This document shows positions 43,186 to 53,051 of a stretch of DNA of 64,000 nt, in pieces (the first letter of the stretch is position 1; every line of letters begins with the position of its first letter). The notes below the pieces were generated by a model. That model was given only the letters and a program-made list of their open reading frames with translations, had not been told where the DNA came from and did no database searches. Position numbers and translations under genes: made by a program. Source of the DNA: Saprospiraceae bacterium (GTDB taxonomy: Bacteria; Bacteroidota; Bacteroidia; Chitinophagales; Saprospiraceae); contig JAHBTU010000003.1 of assembly GCA_019638455.1 (NCBI GenBank), forward strand, positions 620,001 through 684,000, in the 5' to 3' direction.

Positions 43186-45732
43186 ATGGATTTTAAAAAA
43201 TTCCTCCCCCATTTGATTGCCGTGGCCGTGCTGATGCTCGTGTCGGCGGTCTATTTCGCGCCCAACGCCTTCAATGGCAAGGTGTTGCCCCAGCCCGACA
43301 ACGACAAGGCTCGCGCCATGCAGACCGAGTCTCATTATTATGTCGAAAAAGAGGGCAAAGCGCCTTTGTGGACGAACAGCCCTTTCGGGGGGATGCCGGC
43401 CTACCAGATATACTCTTCGGTGGAGGGCAATTTGACAGAGCCGGTTTTCAAGGCATTGTTTCTCTGGAATGACTACACTTCCGTGTGGGCGCAGGTTTTT
43501 GCGGCCATGTTTTGTATGTACTTGCTGTTGGGCGCTTTGAAGGCCGATTGGCGGGTGGCGATATTCGGCGCATTGGCCTATGGCATCACTTCTTACAACG
43601 TGGACATCCTCGAAGCGGGGCACTCCACCAAGATGGCGGCGTTGGCCATTGCGCCGGGGATGTTGGCTGGCATGGTGCTGGCTTTTAATGGGCGCTTGCT
43701 CTTGGGGGCTGGGATGCTGGCCTTGTTCACTTCGATTCAGATATATGCCAACCACGTTCAAATCACTTATTACACCTTACTGTTGATGGGCATTTATTTC
43801 ATCGTTCGTGAGGTGGATGCTATTCGGCACAAGGCATATTTGTCGTGGGGGCGCTCGCTGGTGGTCACGTTGTTGGCCTTGGTGGTGGCTGCGGCGTGCA
43901 ATGTCTCTCGTCTTTGGCCTACTTATGAATACAGCCAAGAGACAATTCGCGGCAAATCGGAATTGAGCAAAGCCGCCGCCAAGGGCGATGGCCTTGACAA
44001 GGATTATTTGTTTGGCTGGAGCTATGGGATTGCCGAAAGTTTCACTCTTCTCGTGCCTCACTACGCCGGAGGTGGTGCCAACGAATCCTACAAGGACACC
44101 GAATTATTCAAAACATTTGCCCGCAAATACAGCAATCAATTGACCCCTCAACAAGCCAACCAACAAACGGCTGTACTCATGTACACGGGCGACCAGCCCT
44201 TTGTGGGCACAGCCATTTACTTCGGGGCAATTGTGTGTTTTTTGTTTTTGCTGGGTGCGCTGCTGGTGCCGGGTGATGCCAAATGGTGGCTTGTGGGCAG
44301 CGCCGTGTTCATGATTTCGTTGGCGTGGGGCAAGAATTTTTTCCTCAATCACTTGCTCTACGGTTATTTCCCGATGTTCAACAAGTTCCGTGCGGTTTCG
44401 ATGGCGCTGGGCATGGGTCAGCTCTGTTTCGCGGTGCTGGCAGCTTTGGGGTTGCAAAAACTTTGCGACCCCGACATCGCGCTCGAAAAGAAAAAAAGAG
44501 CGTTGCAAGTGGCGGCTGGCTCCACTTTGTTTTTGTGCTTGCTCGCTATTGTGTTTGCGCCCAATGTGGGGCAACGCGACGAGATGCTGGCTCAGGTGCC
44601 TGACCTGCTTGCTGCCTTGAAAAAAGACCGTGCGGCATTGGTGCGCGGCGATGCGTTCCGCTCCATGGGTTTCATCATCGCTGCCGCTGTGTTGATTTGG
44701 TTTTACCTGAAGGGCAGCCTGAAAGCCAGCTTGACGGTCGGCGGTATCGCGCTGCTGGCGCTTACCGACCACTGGTTTGTGTGCAATCGCACTTTGGACG
44801 CAAGCAAGTACGAGAACAAAAAAGAAGCCCTTGCACGCCCGCCGGAAGATGGTTTTGACATGGAAATCAAGCAAGACCAGGACATTCATTACCGCGTGCT
44901 CGACTATGCTCGGGGCAAAATGACGACCAACTGGATTACGTCTTATTTCCACAAAAGCTTAAGCGGCTACCACGCGGCCAAACTCCAACGCTACCAAGAT
45001 GTGGTGGAGCGATATTTTGGCGACGTGTACCCCGAAGATGAAAATCGCTTGCCGGGTATTCTTCGGCTTGCGGGGATTTTCAATGTGAAATATGTGGTGA
45101 AACCGACCACCGAAATCGTGCGCAACCCCGCCGCGCTCGGCAATGCATGGTTTGTGAAGGGGTGGCGGGTCGTCGCCAATGGCGACGAGGAAATAGAGGC
45201 GCTTGGAATGCTCAACTTCCGCGACTCTGCTGTGGTGCAACAGTCGTTCGCTTCTGCTCTCGACGGGCTGAACATCCAACCCGACAGCAACGCTTCCATC
45301 CGCCTGACGAGTTACCACCCCGACCGCATGGAGTACGAGTACTCGGCTGCGACGGAGCAACTCGCGCTTTTCTCCGAAATGTGGTATCCGCCCGCCAAAG
45401 GCTGGAAGTGTTATCTGAACGGTCAAGAAGTGCCGGGTTTCATCAAGGCCGACTATCTCATCCGTGCCATGCGCTTGCCAGCGGGCCAAAACCAAAAATT
45501 GGAAATGCGCTTTGAGCCGCGCTCGTTCTACTTCGGCGAATCCATCTCAAAAGTGGCCTCCGTGCTGGCCTTGCTGCTGTTTTTCGGAGGGTTGTTCCTG
45601 TGGTATCGTCGCCATTCGCTCGGCGACCCGAACCAACTGGCGGACATTGAACCCGCCGCGAGGAAAGAAAGCCCCAAAAAGACGACTCCCGTGGCTTCGG
45701 CGAGGAGCGGAGGGAAGAAAGGGAAAAGATAG
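43186..45732 (+). CDS. YfhO-family multi-pass membrane protein
   Basis: The product is 848 aa with about a dozen predicted transmembrane helices. It opens with FLPHLIAVAVLMLVSAVYFA and carries the loop PNAFNGKVLPQPDND, then WTNSPFGGMPAYQIY, both typical of the YfhO family (PF09586). A large exported loop near residues 550-760 precedes a final helix and a Lys-rich tail. YfhO relatives are implicated in glycosylation of lipoteichoic acids in Firmicutes; the Bacteroidota role is not known. It follows the esterase gene by 48 bp and ends at the 45819 terminator. Confidence 0.88.
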   Translation: MDFKKFLPHLIAVAVLMLVSAVYFAPNAFNGKVLPQPDNDKARAMQTESHYYVEKEGKAPLWTNSPFGGMPAYQIYSSVEGNLTEPVFKALFLWNDYTSVWAQVFAAMFCMYLLLGALKADWRVAIFGALAYGITSYNVDILEAGHSTKMAALAIAPGMLAGMVLAFNGRLLLGAGMLALFTSIQIYANHVQITYYTLLLMGIYFIVREVDAIRHKAYLSWGRSLVVTLLALVVAAACNVSRLWPTYEYSQETIRGKSELSKAAAKGDGLDKDYLFGWSYGIAESFTLLVPHYAGGGANESYKDTELFKTFARKYSNQLTPQQANQQTAVLMYTGDQPFVGTAIYFGAIVCFLFLLGALLVPGDAKWWLVGSAVFMISLAWGKNFFLNHLLYGYFPMFNKFRAVSMALGMGQLCFAVLAALGLQKLCDPDIALEKKKRALQVAAGSTLFLCLLAIVFAPNVGQRDEMLAQVPDLLAALKKDRAALVRGDAFRSMGFIIAAAVLIWFYLKGSLKASLTVGGIALLALTDHWFVCNRTLDASKYENKKEALARPPEDGFDMEIKQDQDIHYRVLDYARGKMTTNWITSYFHKSLSGYHAAKLQRYQDVVERYFGDVYPEDENRLPGILRLAGIFNVKYVVKPTTEIVRNPAALGNAWFVKGWRVVANGDEEIEALGMLNFRDSAVVQQSFASALDGLNIQPDSNASIRLTSYHPDRMEYEYSAATEQLALFSEMWYPPAKGWKCYLNGQEVPGFIKADYLIRAMRLPAGQNQKLEMRFEPRSFYFGESISKVASVLALLLFFGGLFLWYRRHSLGDPNQLADIEPAARKESPKKTTPVASARSGGKKGKR

Positions 45733-45818
45733 AGAGGGTGCATTGCCTGCACCTGTGGCAACCAATGCTCCGGCTCCGCTTGCACTTGCGGATGCGCTTG
45801 CCGCCGCTAAAATGAAAT

Positions 45819-45842
45819 GGGGGTAGCAAATCTGCTACCCCC
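45819..45842. terminator. Bidirectional rho-independent terminator
   Basis: GGGGGTAGCA pairs with TGCTACCCCC around AATC. An A-rich run is on the left and a T-run on the right. It ends the YfhO gene (plus) and sits 3' of the convergent EAD11-like gene (minus). Confidence 0.92.
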
Positions 45843-45940
45843 ATTTTTTCAAAGAAAGAATCTCTTTCTCGATGGCACGCGTGCGTGTGATTCGCGTCGC
45901 CAAGTTTTCAGCGAACCATGCTGGCCCCAAAGCCCAGTTG

Positions 45941-46735
45941 TCATTTCCACCCCCCATGAGCCAATACTCTCCATTCAGTATTGTCCCTTTGTTGGAATTG
46001 AACTTTGTCGTCGTAAATGCGCAAGGTTGTTTCGCGGGAAGCATCGTATATCTCGACGTATTCCTCGGTCTCTTCGATCAATTTGAATTTGAATTTGACA
46101 GCGCCGCCGCCATCCAATTCATTCCAATTCGTGCCGTTTTGGGTGACAAAAGAAACTGCGCCGTTGTTCGATACCCATTCCAAATGGGCTTGTTCGGCTT
46201 GGCTGGGTTGCTGCTGAAAATTCTGCTGGGCTGCATTCTCTGAGGGGGCATTTGGAAGTGTGGCATCGGTGGATTCGGCGACCGTTTGCTCCTGGAAGTC
46301 TTCGGAGGTGTCTCCTCCGCCAAGCGTGGATATCAGCAACACTACCACGAGCAAAGCTCCCCCACCGATGAGGTACCACTTTTTCATATCGCGTGCAGGC
46401 GCTTCGGAAGAGCGAGCGACAGCAGGCGCAGCAGCTGGCGCAGTGCGCTGCAAAGGCTCCTTTCGCTTGCTGGCCTCGGCGAGGTATTCGGGTGTCAGTT
46501 GTGGCAGCATTTTCAAAATAGCCTCGTTGATTTTGGCGCGTTCCAAGGCCGCAGTTTGGTTGTCCATCGTGCCGTTGTTGACGGAGCGTTGCAGGTCTTG
46601 CATTCTGCTGCGCAACATGACGAGATTGTCAATCACGTCGGCGTTGCTTTCCTTGACGTATTTGTAGAGTTCGTCGAGCGACCGCTGGGTTTCGCCCTCT
46701 GCGATAAGGTCGCGGATTTGGTCAATCAATGTCAT
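45941..46735 (-). CDS. EAD11-like domain membrane protein
   Basis: The product is 264 aa. Residues 1-80 (MTLIDQIRDLIAEGETQRSL, LVMLRSRMQDLQRSVNNGT, ERAKINEAILKMLPQL) have the helical pattern of effector-associated domain 11 (EAD11): a helix with IAEG, then SRMQDLQR, then GTMDxxTAALERAKIN. EADs are small adaptor domains that link components of bacterial conflict and signalling systems. A Pro/Ala linker and one transmembrane helix (about 119-138, YLIGGGALLVVVLLISTL) follow. The C-terminal ~80 residues are a beta-rich domain of unknown fold (VKFKFKLIEETEEYVEIYDA, TTLRIYDDKVQFQQRDN). No effector is adjacent. The family call is by eye and needs a profile search. Confidence 0.72.
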   Translation of the reverse strand: MTLIDQIRDLIAEGETQRSLDELYKYVKESNADVIDNLVMLRSRMQDLQRSVNNGTMDNQTAALERAKINEAILKMLPQLTPEYLAEASKRKEPLQRTAPAAAPAVARSSEAPARDMKKWYLIGGGALLVVVLLISTLGGGDTSEDFQEQTVAESTDATLPNAPSENAAQQNFQQQPSQAEQAHLEWVSNNGAVSFVTQNGTNWNELDGGGAVKFKFKLIEETEEYVEIYDASRETTLRIYDDKVQFQQRDNTEWRVLAHGGWK

Positions 46736-47105
46736 TGAATTATCATTTTGTTTGTTAAAAAGCGAGGTAAAAGTAGTAAGATTTTGATGTCAAGTTGTTT
46801 TGTGAAATTTTTTTTGTCAATGTTGATTAGGGAAGAATTTGTTCGCAGCCTCGCGGTGCGTTCCATGAGGTTGGCACGATTTGATTAGACGCGGAGGCAA
46901 GCGAAATCTCAACGAGAAAATTGGTTTGGTGGGGCAGTGCAAGGTCATTAAGATACCTCATCGTCACAATTGACGCTTTCATCTACACACCGCTATCTTC
47001 TTGAAAAATAGGGCGTTCCTTTGTGTCGCCGCAACTTGAATTGATTGACCCATTGGCCGATTTTTCCATTCCAGTCCTTTTCGCTCGCACAATTTCTATC
47101 CGTTG
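46736..47105. other. Intergenic region between divergent genes
   Basis: It separates the EAD11-like gene (minus) and the receptor gene (plus) and should contain both promoters. No gene, hairpin or repeat was recognised in it. A long minus-strand frame that enters it is antisense to the receptor gene and is not supported. Confidence 0.5.
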
Positions 47106-49544
47106 ATGTTTTCTCCCCGCTTTTTTATTCTTCTGTTGTGCTCTTTGCCTTCGTTGTCGTATGCCCAAGTGCAAGAATCGGGAGCACCCGCTGTTGACAA
47201 ACACCTTTTGAGAGGTTCCCTGACCGATACCGAATCGCAACTCCCACTCGCTTTTGCCACCGTCACCCTCTTTTCTTTGCCCGATAGCACCGCGGTGACG
47301 GGGGCTATCACGGACGATGACGGCATTTTTGAAATGCAGGCCAAACCCGGTGCCTATTTTCTGCGGGCGCAATTCCTCTCTTATCGCACCAAATATGTTT
47401 GGGACATCAATCTCGCAGCAGATACTGATTTTGGCACCGTATTGCTCTCTTCGGATGCCAACACGTTGGACGAGGTGATTATTCGGGCAGAAAAAAGTCA
47501 GGTACAGTTCGATTTGGACAAGAAGGTGTACAACGTGGGGAAAGACTTGGTGAACAAGGGCGGCACGGCGGCGGAAGTGCTTGACAATGTGCCGTCGGTG
47601 ACGGTGGACGTGGAGGGCAACGTGAGTCTGAGAGGCAGCGAAAGCGTGCGTATCTTGATAGACGGGAGACCTTCCGGCCTGGTGACCTTTGGCTCCAACG
47701 GATTGCGCAACTTGCCCGCCAACATGATAGACCGCGTGGAGGTAATTACCAATCCCTCGGCGCGATATGAAGCCGAAGGGATGGCGGGCATTATCAACAT
47801 CGTGCTGAAAAAAGAGCAGCAGCGCGGGCTGAACGGCTCGTTCGACCTCACGGTGGGTCAGCCGGATGAATATGGCGCCACTTTCAACCTGAACTACCGC
47901 CGCAACAAGCTCAATCTCTTTTCCAACTACGGCATTCGTTATCGCAACAGTCCGGGTAGCGGCAGCCAGTATCAGGAGTTCTATGCGGACAACACGACAT
48001 TCATCACTGAACAAACCAGCAGACGAATGCGCGGCGGATTGTCGAACAGCGCCCGATTTGGGGCCGATTATTATATCACTCCGAAAGACATTCTCACCAC
48101 CGCGTTCTCGTGGCAGTACAGCGACCAACTGAATACCAACGTCATCGAGTATCGCGATTATCTCAATAGCCTCAACAACCCGACGGGCATCACACGCCGC
48201 ACAGACAACGAAACGGAAACAGAGCCGAACTTGGAATACTCGTTGACTTACAAAAAGATATTTCAGGGGAAAGGCCACGAACTCACCGCCGATTTCCGCT
48301 ATCAGGACAACACCGAAACAGAAAAATCGGATTTCAGAGAAGTGTATTTCAGCCCAGACTGGCAGCCCTCAGGCCGCCCAGACCTGCTGCAACGCTCCTT
48401 GAACAAGGAAGGGGAGTTCAACCGTATCCTGCAAGTGGACTATGTGCGCCCGGTGGGTAAAGAAGGGAAATTTGAAGCCGGGGCGCGGGCTGGCCTGCGC
48501 GATATTCGCAACGACTTCTTGGTGGAGACCCTCGAAGACGCGACTTGGCTGCCCCTTCCGGGCTTGAGCAACAATGTGCTCTATGATGAGAACATCTATG
48601 CCGTTTATGGGATGATGGGCAACAAAATCAACAGGTTCTCATGGCAAGGCGGCTTGCGCGTGGAGACATCCGACGTGAAAACCGAGCTGTTGCAAACCAA
48701 TGAAATCAACGCCCGGCCGCTCTATACCAACTTGTTTCCAAGTGCGCACTTGGGCTACGATTTGCTCAACGAAAACACCCTGCAAATCAGCTATAGCCGC
48801 CGCATCCGTCGCCCGCATTTCCGCGAGCTGAACCCCTTCACCACCTTCAGCGATGCCCGCAACTTCTGGGGCGGCAATCCCAACTTGGAGCCTGAATACA
48901 CCGATGCCTACGAAATCGGGCACCTCAAACGCTGGGAAAAAGGCTCGCTCAACTCATCAGTCTATTATCGCTTCACGACCAACGTGATAGAGCGGATTCG
49001 CACCCAACTTTCCGACACTTCCGCCATCACTCGTCCTTTCAACCTTTCGCAACGCAATGACTTTGGCCTTGAGTTCACAGGTTCCTACGAGCCATTTAGA
49101 ATTTGGAAACTCAACGGCAACCTCAACTTCTTTCGCTCCATCACCGATGGCGAACTGGAGGGCCAACAGTTCAATGCCGACACCTACACATGGTTTGGGC
49201 GACTGAACTCGCGCCTGACCATCTTGAAAAAAATTGACCTCCAAACCACCTTCAACTATCGCGCACCGCGCCAAACGACGCAAGGCCGCGCCAAAGCACT
49301 TTATCACCTCGACCTCGGCGCGAGCATGGATTTTCTGAACAACAACGGCACGCTCACCCTCAGTGTCCGGGACTTGTTCAACACCCGTCGCTGGCGCGGC
49401 ATCACCTCCGGCGTGGATTTCTATACCGAAAATGATTTTCAATGGCGTGCCAGACAGGTGAATCTTACTTTTAGTTACCGCCTCAACAAGGCAAAAGAAC
49501 GCACCAAAGAACGCGAACACGACGGCGGCGGCGGAGAGTATTGA
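47106..49544 (+). CDS. Outer-membrane beta-barrel receptor (PF14905 type), first of two
   Basis: The product is 812 aa from MFSPRFFILLLCSLPSLSYAQ, a signal peptide. A carboxypeptidase-like domain (about 35-110, LRGSLTDTESQLPLAFATV) precedes a plug-like domain (AAEVLDNVPSVTVDVEGNVS, RILIDGRPSGLV, VITNPSARYEAEGMAGIINI). The barrel of outer-membrane beta-barrel family 3 then runs to the end (TLTLSVRDLFNTRRWRG). Such receptors import unknown ligands with TonB or act as surface proteins. It is followed 224 bp later by a paralogue on the same strand. The tail is His/Gly rich (EHDGGGGEY). Confidence 0.92.
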   Translation: MFSPRFFILLLCSLPSLSYAQVQESGAPAVDKHLLRGSLTDTESQLPLAFATVTLFSLPDSTAVTGAITDDDGIFEMQAKPGAYFLRAQFLSYRTKYVWDINLAADTDFGTVLLSSDANTLDEVIIRAEKSQVQFDLDKKVYNVGKDLVNKGGTAAEVLDNVPSVTVDVEGNVSLRGSESVRILIDGRPSGLVTFGSNGLRNLPANMIDRVEVITNPSARYEAEGMAGIINIVLKKEQQRGLNGSFDLTVGQPDEYGATFNLNYRRNKLNLFSNYGIRYRNSPGSGSQYQEFYADNTTFITEQTSRRMRGGLSNSARFGADYYITPKDILTTAFSWQYSDQLNTNVIEYRDYLNSLNNPTGITRRTDNETETEPNLEYSLTYKKIFQGKGHELTADFRYQDNTETEKSDFREVYFSPDWQPSGRPDLLQRSLNKEGEFNRILQVDYVRPVGKEGKFEAGARAGLRDIRNDFLVETLEDATWLPLPGLSNNVLYDENIYAVYGMMGNKINRFSWQGGLRVETSDVKTELLQTNEINARPLYTNLFPSAHLGYDLLNENTLQISYSRRIRRPHFRELNPFTTFSDARNFWGGNPNLEPEYTDAYEIGHLKRWEKGSLNSSVYYRFTTNVIERIRTQLSDTSAITRPFNLSQRNDFGLEFTGSYEPFRIWKLNGNLNFFRSITDGELEGQQFNADTYTWFGRLNSRLTILKKIDLQTTFNYRAPRQTTQGRAKALYHLDLGASMDFLNNNGTLTLSVRDLFNTRRWRGITSGVDFYTENDFQWRARQVNLTFSYRLNKAKERTKEREHDGGGGEY

Positions 49545-49564
49545 AACATAAAAAAACACACAAG

Positions 49565-49674
49565 ACACTGCCACGCCAGGAAGTTGGCCGGCACAAAAAC
49601 TACTCAAAAGAGGGATTCTTCCCAAACAAAGGATGTTGGCCGCAAGGCTTCGTGGTGTTGGCAGTGTTTTTTTA
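49565..49674 (+). terminator. Likely terminator or long hairpin
   Basis: ACACTGCC (49565-49572) pairs with GGCAGTGT (49660-49667), followed by a T-run. Imperfect pairing continues inward (near AGGAAG and CTTCGTGG). It lies just after the first barrel gene and probably limits transcription into the second. Confidence 0.5.
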
Positions 49675-49768
49675 AAATAATGCGAAAAACTTAGGTAGAG
49701 GATGGAAGGTTGTTAGCCCTCTAACCAAGTTCTTCACCAAAAAAAATCATATTGCTTTTCAGCACACC

Positions 49769-52372
49769 ATGACACCCAAACATTTTCTTTCGTTGGCGTT
49801 GCTTGCCATTTTGCCCCTCACGTTGGCGGCCCAAATACCACAAATGCCTCAAGGCGGTCGTCCCGGTGGCGGCGGCCAATTCAACGCCGCACAGTTCAAC
49901 ATAGGTCGTTTCTATGGCAAAGTGTTGGACGAAAACAAAAAACCATTAGCCTACGCCTCCGTACAATTGTCGGGGATGCGTTTCGACACCGTGAGCCGAA
50001 AAATGGAAGAGGCGATACTCGCGGGCCAGTTGACAAGGGAAAACGGCGAGTTCAGTTTAGAAAACCTCCCGATTCGCGGTCAGTTTACCCTAAAAATCAA
50101 CTACATGGGCTACGCCACCTACGAGCAGAAAATAGCCTTCGACGTGAAGATGCCTACCGGCAATGGCGGAGGGTTTGCCAGTGCGGCGGCATCGGTGGAC
50201 AAAGACCTCGGCAATATCATCTTGCAAACCTCGTCGCAGGTGCTGAAAGAAGTCACCGTCAGCGCGGAGGCATCACAATTCACCCTCGCGCTCGACAAAA
50301 AAGTATATCGCCCCGACAAGGATGGCGTGGCGGCGGGCGGCACTGCGGAAGATGTGCTGAAAAACATCCCCTCGCTCAATGTGGACCTCGACGGGAATCT
50401 TACCTTGCGCAACGCCGCGCCACAACTTTTTGTGGATGGCCGGCCCACACCGCTCACCATTGACCAAATTCCGGCAGATGCCATCGAGACCATCGAGGTA
50501 ATCACCAACCCCTCGGCCAAATACGACGCTTCGGGCGGCAACGCCGGCATCGTCAACATCGTGCTGAAAAAAGAACGCCGTATCGGATACAACGGCAACT
50601 TGCGTGCGGGACTGGATATGCGCGGACGTGTCAACCTCGGCGGCGACATCAATGCACGCGAAGGCAAGTTCAATGCGTTCATAGGGGCCAACCTCAACCA
50701 GCGCCGCTCGTTGAGCGCCGGTGCCACCGCTCGCCAAAATTTATTTGGCAACCCCCTCACCGATGTGTTTCAAGCCAACAACACGGATAACACAGGCTAC
50801 TTCGGCATGTTGCGCGGCGGCGTGGACTGGTTCATCAATAATCGCAACACCTTCACCGTCAGCGCCACCATGAACCGGGGAGAATTCAACTCCTTCGACG
50901 ACCAAACTATTCGCACCGACACGATTTATGACTCCTATTTCGTGAGCACGCAGGCGCTGCGCGAAACGGACAACAAGCGCAACTTCCGCAACCTCGGCTC
51001 ACAGGCGCTCTACAAGTATCTTTTCCCAAAATCGGGCAAAGAGTGGACCGCCGACGTGAACTTCAACCGCAGCAAATCGGGCAACGCGGGCCAGTTCCTG
51101 ACGAGTTTTCTCGACTTCGCCCCTCCCTTGACGGCGCGGCAGAGCCAGACCATTGATGGCTCCAACGAGTTCTTCACGGCGCAAACGGATTTTACCGACC
51201 CGCTCAACGATAAAATGAAAATAGAGGCAGGCGCACGGGCGGCGATTCGCAACTTCCGCTCCAACAACAAGACTTTCCGGGAAGAGGTACAAGTGCCGGG
51301 TTTTGCCGACAACTACAAATTCAACGACCAAGTGTATGCTGCCTACACCAATTTTGCCCACTCCTTCCCCAAATGGGGCTATCAAGTGGGGCTGCGTGCG
51401 GAGAGTTCGGTTTATACAGGCACCTTGATTGACATAGACACCTCGTTCACCAACGAGTACCCGTTGAGTCTGTTTCCCAGCGCATTTGTGACCTACAAAC
51501 TCAACGACCAAGACAATTTGCAGTTGAATTATTCGCGCCGCATCAATCGGCCCAACTTTTTCCAACTGATTCCATTCCCCGACTTTTCGGACTCGCTGCA
51601 AATCTCGCTTGGCAACCCCGCGCTCAGGCCGGAGTTCACCAACTCGCTCGAAATGTCGTATCAAAAGGTCTTTTCCAAAGGCCACAACCTGCTGACATCC
51701 ATCTATTACAAACGTTCCAACGACCTCATCACGCGCTACCAATACCCTGACTTTAGTCAAGAATTGCAACGCGAGGTGATCGTCTCCACCTTTGCCAATT
51801 CCAATTCGAGCACCGCCTACGGACTTGAATTTACCTTGAAAAACACGCTGGGAAAAAGGCTGGAACTAACCTCTAACTGGAATTTTTACAATGCCATCAT
51901 TGATGCGAGCAACGTGGAGGCCAACCTGAAAAACGAGCAGTTCACATGGTTTGTCAAGGAGAATCTCAACATCAAGCTGCCTGAAAACTTCACCGTGCAA
52001 TTCTCCGGCTCCTACCAAAGCCGCACCGCGCTCACAGTAGGCGGCGGCGGCAGGGGCTTCGGCGGCTGGATGGGTGGCCCCACCAACACGGCGCAGGGCT
52101 ACTCCATACCCGTTTGGTTCGTTGATTTCTCCGTGCGCAAAGACCTCTGGAACCGCAAGGCGACGCTTACGTTCAACGTGCAAGACATATTCCGCTCGCG
52201 CAAGCAAGGCACCTTCACCGAGTCAGCCCTTTTCGTTCAGGAGACGTGGCGTCGCCGCGACCCGCAATTGGCGCGGCTGAACTTTTCCTATCGTTTTGGC
52301 AAATTCGACACCTCGCTATTCCGCAGAAAAAACACCCGCATCGAGATGGATGGCATGGATGCGGGATTCTAA
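49769..52372 (+). CDS. Outer-membrane beta-barrel receptor (PF14905 type), second of two
   Basis: The product is 867 aa with signal peptide (FLSLALLAILPLTLAAQ) and a Gly/Gln-rich linker (PQGGRPGGGGQFNAAQFNIG). The regulatory-like domain (FYGKVLDENKKPLAYASV), the plug (EDVLKNIPSLNVDLDGNLTL, PQLFVDGRPTPLTI, VITNPSAKYDASGGNAGIV) and the barrel match the first gene in order and motifs. The pair is therefore a tandem duplication, with diverged barrels and so perhaps different ligands. Function is otherwise unknown. It ends before the convergent lipoprotein gene at 52405. Confidence 0.92.
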   Translation: MTPKHFLSLALLAILPLTLAAQIPQMPQGGRPGGGGQFNAAQFNIGRFYGKVLDENKKPLAYASVQLSGMRFDTVSRKMEEAILAGQLTRENGEFSLENLPIRGQFTLKINYMGYATYEQKIAFDVKMPTGNGGGFASAAASVDKDLGNIILQTSSQVLKEVTVSAEASQFTLALDKKVYRPDKDGVAAGGTAEDVLKNIPSLNVDLDGNLTLRNAAPQLFVDGRPTPLTIDQIPADAIETIEVITNPSAKYDASGGNAGIVNIVLKKERRIGYNGNLRAGLDMRGRVNLGGDINAREGKFNAFIGANLNQRRSLSAGATARQNLFGNPLTDVFQANNTDNTGYFGMLRGGVDWFINNRNTFTVSATMNRGEFNSFDDQTIRTDTIYDSYFVSTQALRETDNKRNFRNLGSQALYKYLFPKSGKEWTADVNFNRSKSGNAGQFLTSFLDFAPPLTARQSQTIDGSNEFFTAQTDFTDPLNDKMKIEAGARAAIRNFRSNNKTFREEVQVPGFADNYKFNDQVYAAYTNFAHSFPKWGYQVGLRAESSVYTGTLIDIDTSFTNEYPLSLFPSAFVTYKLNDQDNLQLNYSRRINRPNFFQLIPFPDFSDSLQISLGNPALRPEFTNSLEMSYQKVFSKGHNLLTSIYYKRSNDLITRYQYPDFSQELQREVIVSTFANSNSSTAYGLEFTLKNTLGKRLELTSNWNFYNAIIDASNVEANLKNEQFTWFVKENLNIKLPENFTVQFSGSYQSRTALTVGGGGRGFGGWMGGPTNTAQGYSIPVWFVDFSVRKDLWNRKATLTFNVQDIFRSRKQGTFTESALFVQETWRRRDPQLARLNFSYRFGKFDTSLFRRKNTRIEMDGMDAGF

Positions 52373-52404
52373 AAAGCGGGTGCGGCAGTTTGAAACGTGC
52401 CCGT

Positions 52405-52812
52405 TCACTGCGTCTGTGCCAGCAGCGCCTCACCTGCTGTGAGCGCGGCGCGAATGTCGTCGCGGTTTTTTTCAATCTTCGACTTCTGCTCTTGCAGATA
52501 TTGGATGGCCTCGGCGGGAGGTTTCCCTTTGGGGTCGCGGTAGGCGCTCATCCAAGCAGTCATGTCGTCGTCCGCTTTTTCTATGGCCACCAACGTGGAG
52601 GTGAACACTTGCGACTGTTCGGGGGTCATGGTGGCGCTAATCATAAAGTCTTTGAGTTTTCGGCTCACCCGGTTCATGCGGGCGAGGTCTTTCATAGCCT
52701 CGTCGTGAACGTCCATGGTTTCTTTTTTCAGGGTTTCGATTTGCGTTTTGCTGCTGTCTTTGCAAGCAGCGGAGCAAAGCAGAAATGCGGCAAGGCTAAT
52801 AATGTACTTCAT
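52405..52812 (-). CDS. Small helical lipoprotein
   Basis: The product is 135 aa from MKYIISLAAFLLCSAAC, a lipoprotein signal (lipid Cys17). Longer frames upstream lack a signal and were rejected. The mature part is almost entirely helical and charged (IETLKKETMDVHDEAMKDLA, YLQEQKSKIEKNRDDIRAAL). The HDEAM motif recurs in a small, poorly characterised lipoprotein group of Bacteroidota, sometimes labelled as viral A-type inclusion-like. No function is assigned. It is convergent with the second barrel gene. Confidence 0.75.
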   Translation of the reverse strand: MKYIISLAAFLLCSAACKDSSKTQIETLKKETMDVHDEAMKDLARMNRVSRKLKDFMISATMTPEQSQVFTSTLVAIEKADDDMTAWMSAYRDPKGKPPAEAIQYLQEQKSKIEKNRDDIRAALTAGEALLAQTQ

Positions 52813-53051
52813 CGTTTGTCCAATTTTGGCACAAAGGTATATCAAAACAGAATGGCGGATTTTTAAACTCATCGTTAACGCACTGCTTTCCACTGCCCCA
52901 TGAAGCGATTCTTCGAAGCCAAAAGGAAATGTTCGGGAATGTTCAGAAAAATAGCGCCCCCCCCGCACGAATCATCCAGTTTTTTCCAAAAAAGACGAAT
53001 TTCGCGGCCAACAACCAATCACCAACCTCATCCGCTCCGCTTGACCCCCAA
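52813..53051. other. Intergenic region upstream of the purB minisatellite
   Basis: No gene is supported. It lies between the lipoprotein start (minus) and the repeat block. It has A-rich and C-rich patches and should contain the lipoprotein promoter and possibly the purB promoter. Two reading frames across it run through the repeat block and are artefacts of it. Confidence 0.5.

Noticed and set aside
46983..48278. Minus-strand frame of 431 aa
   Set aside because: Antisense to the receptor gene at 47106, with no domain features.
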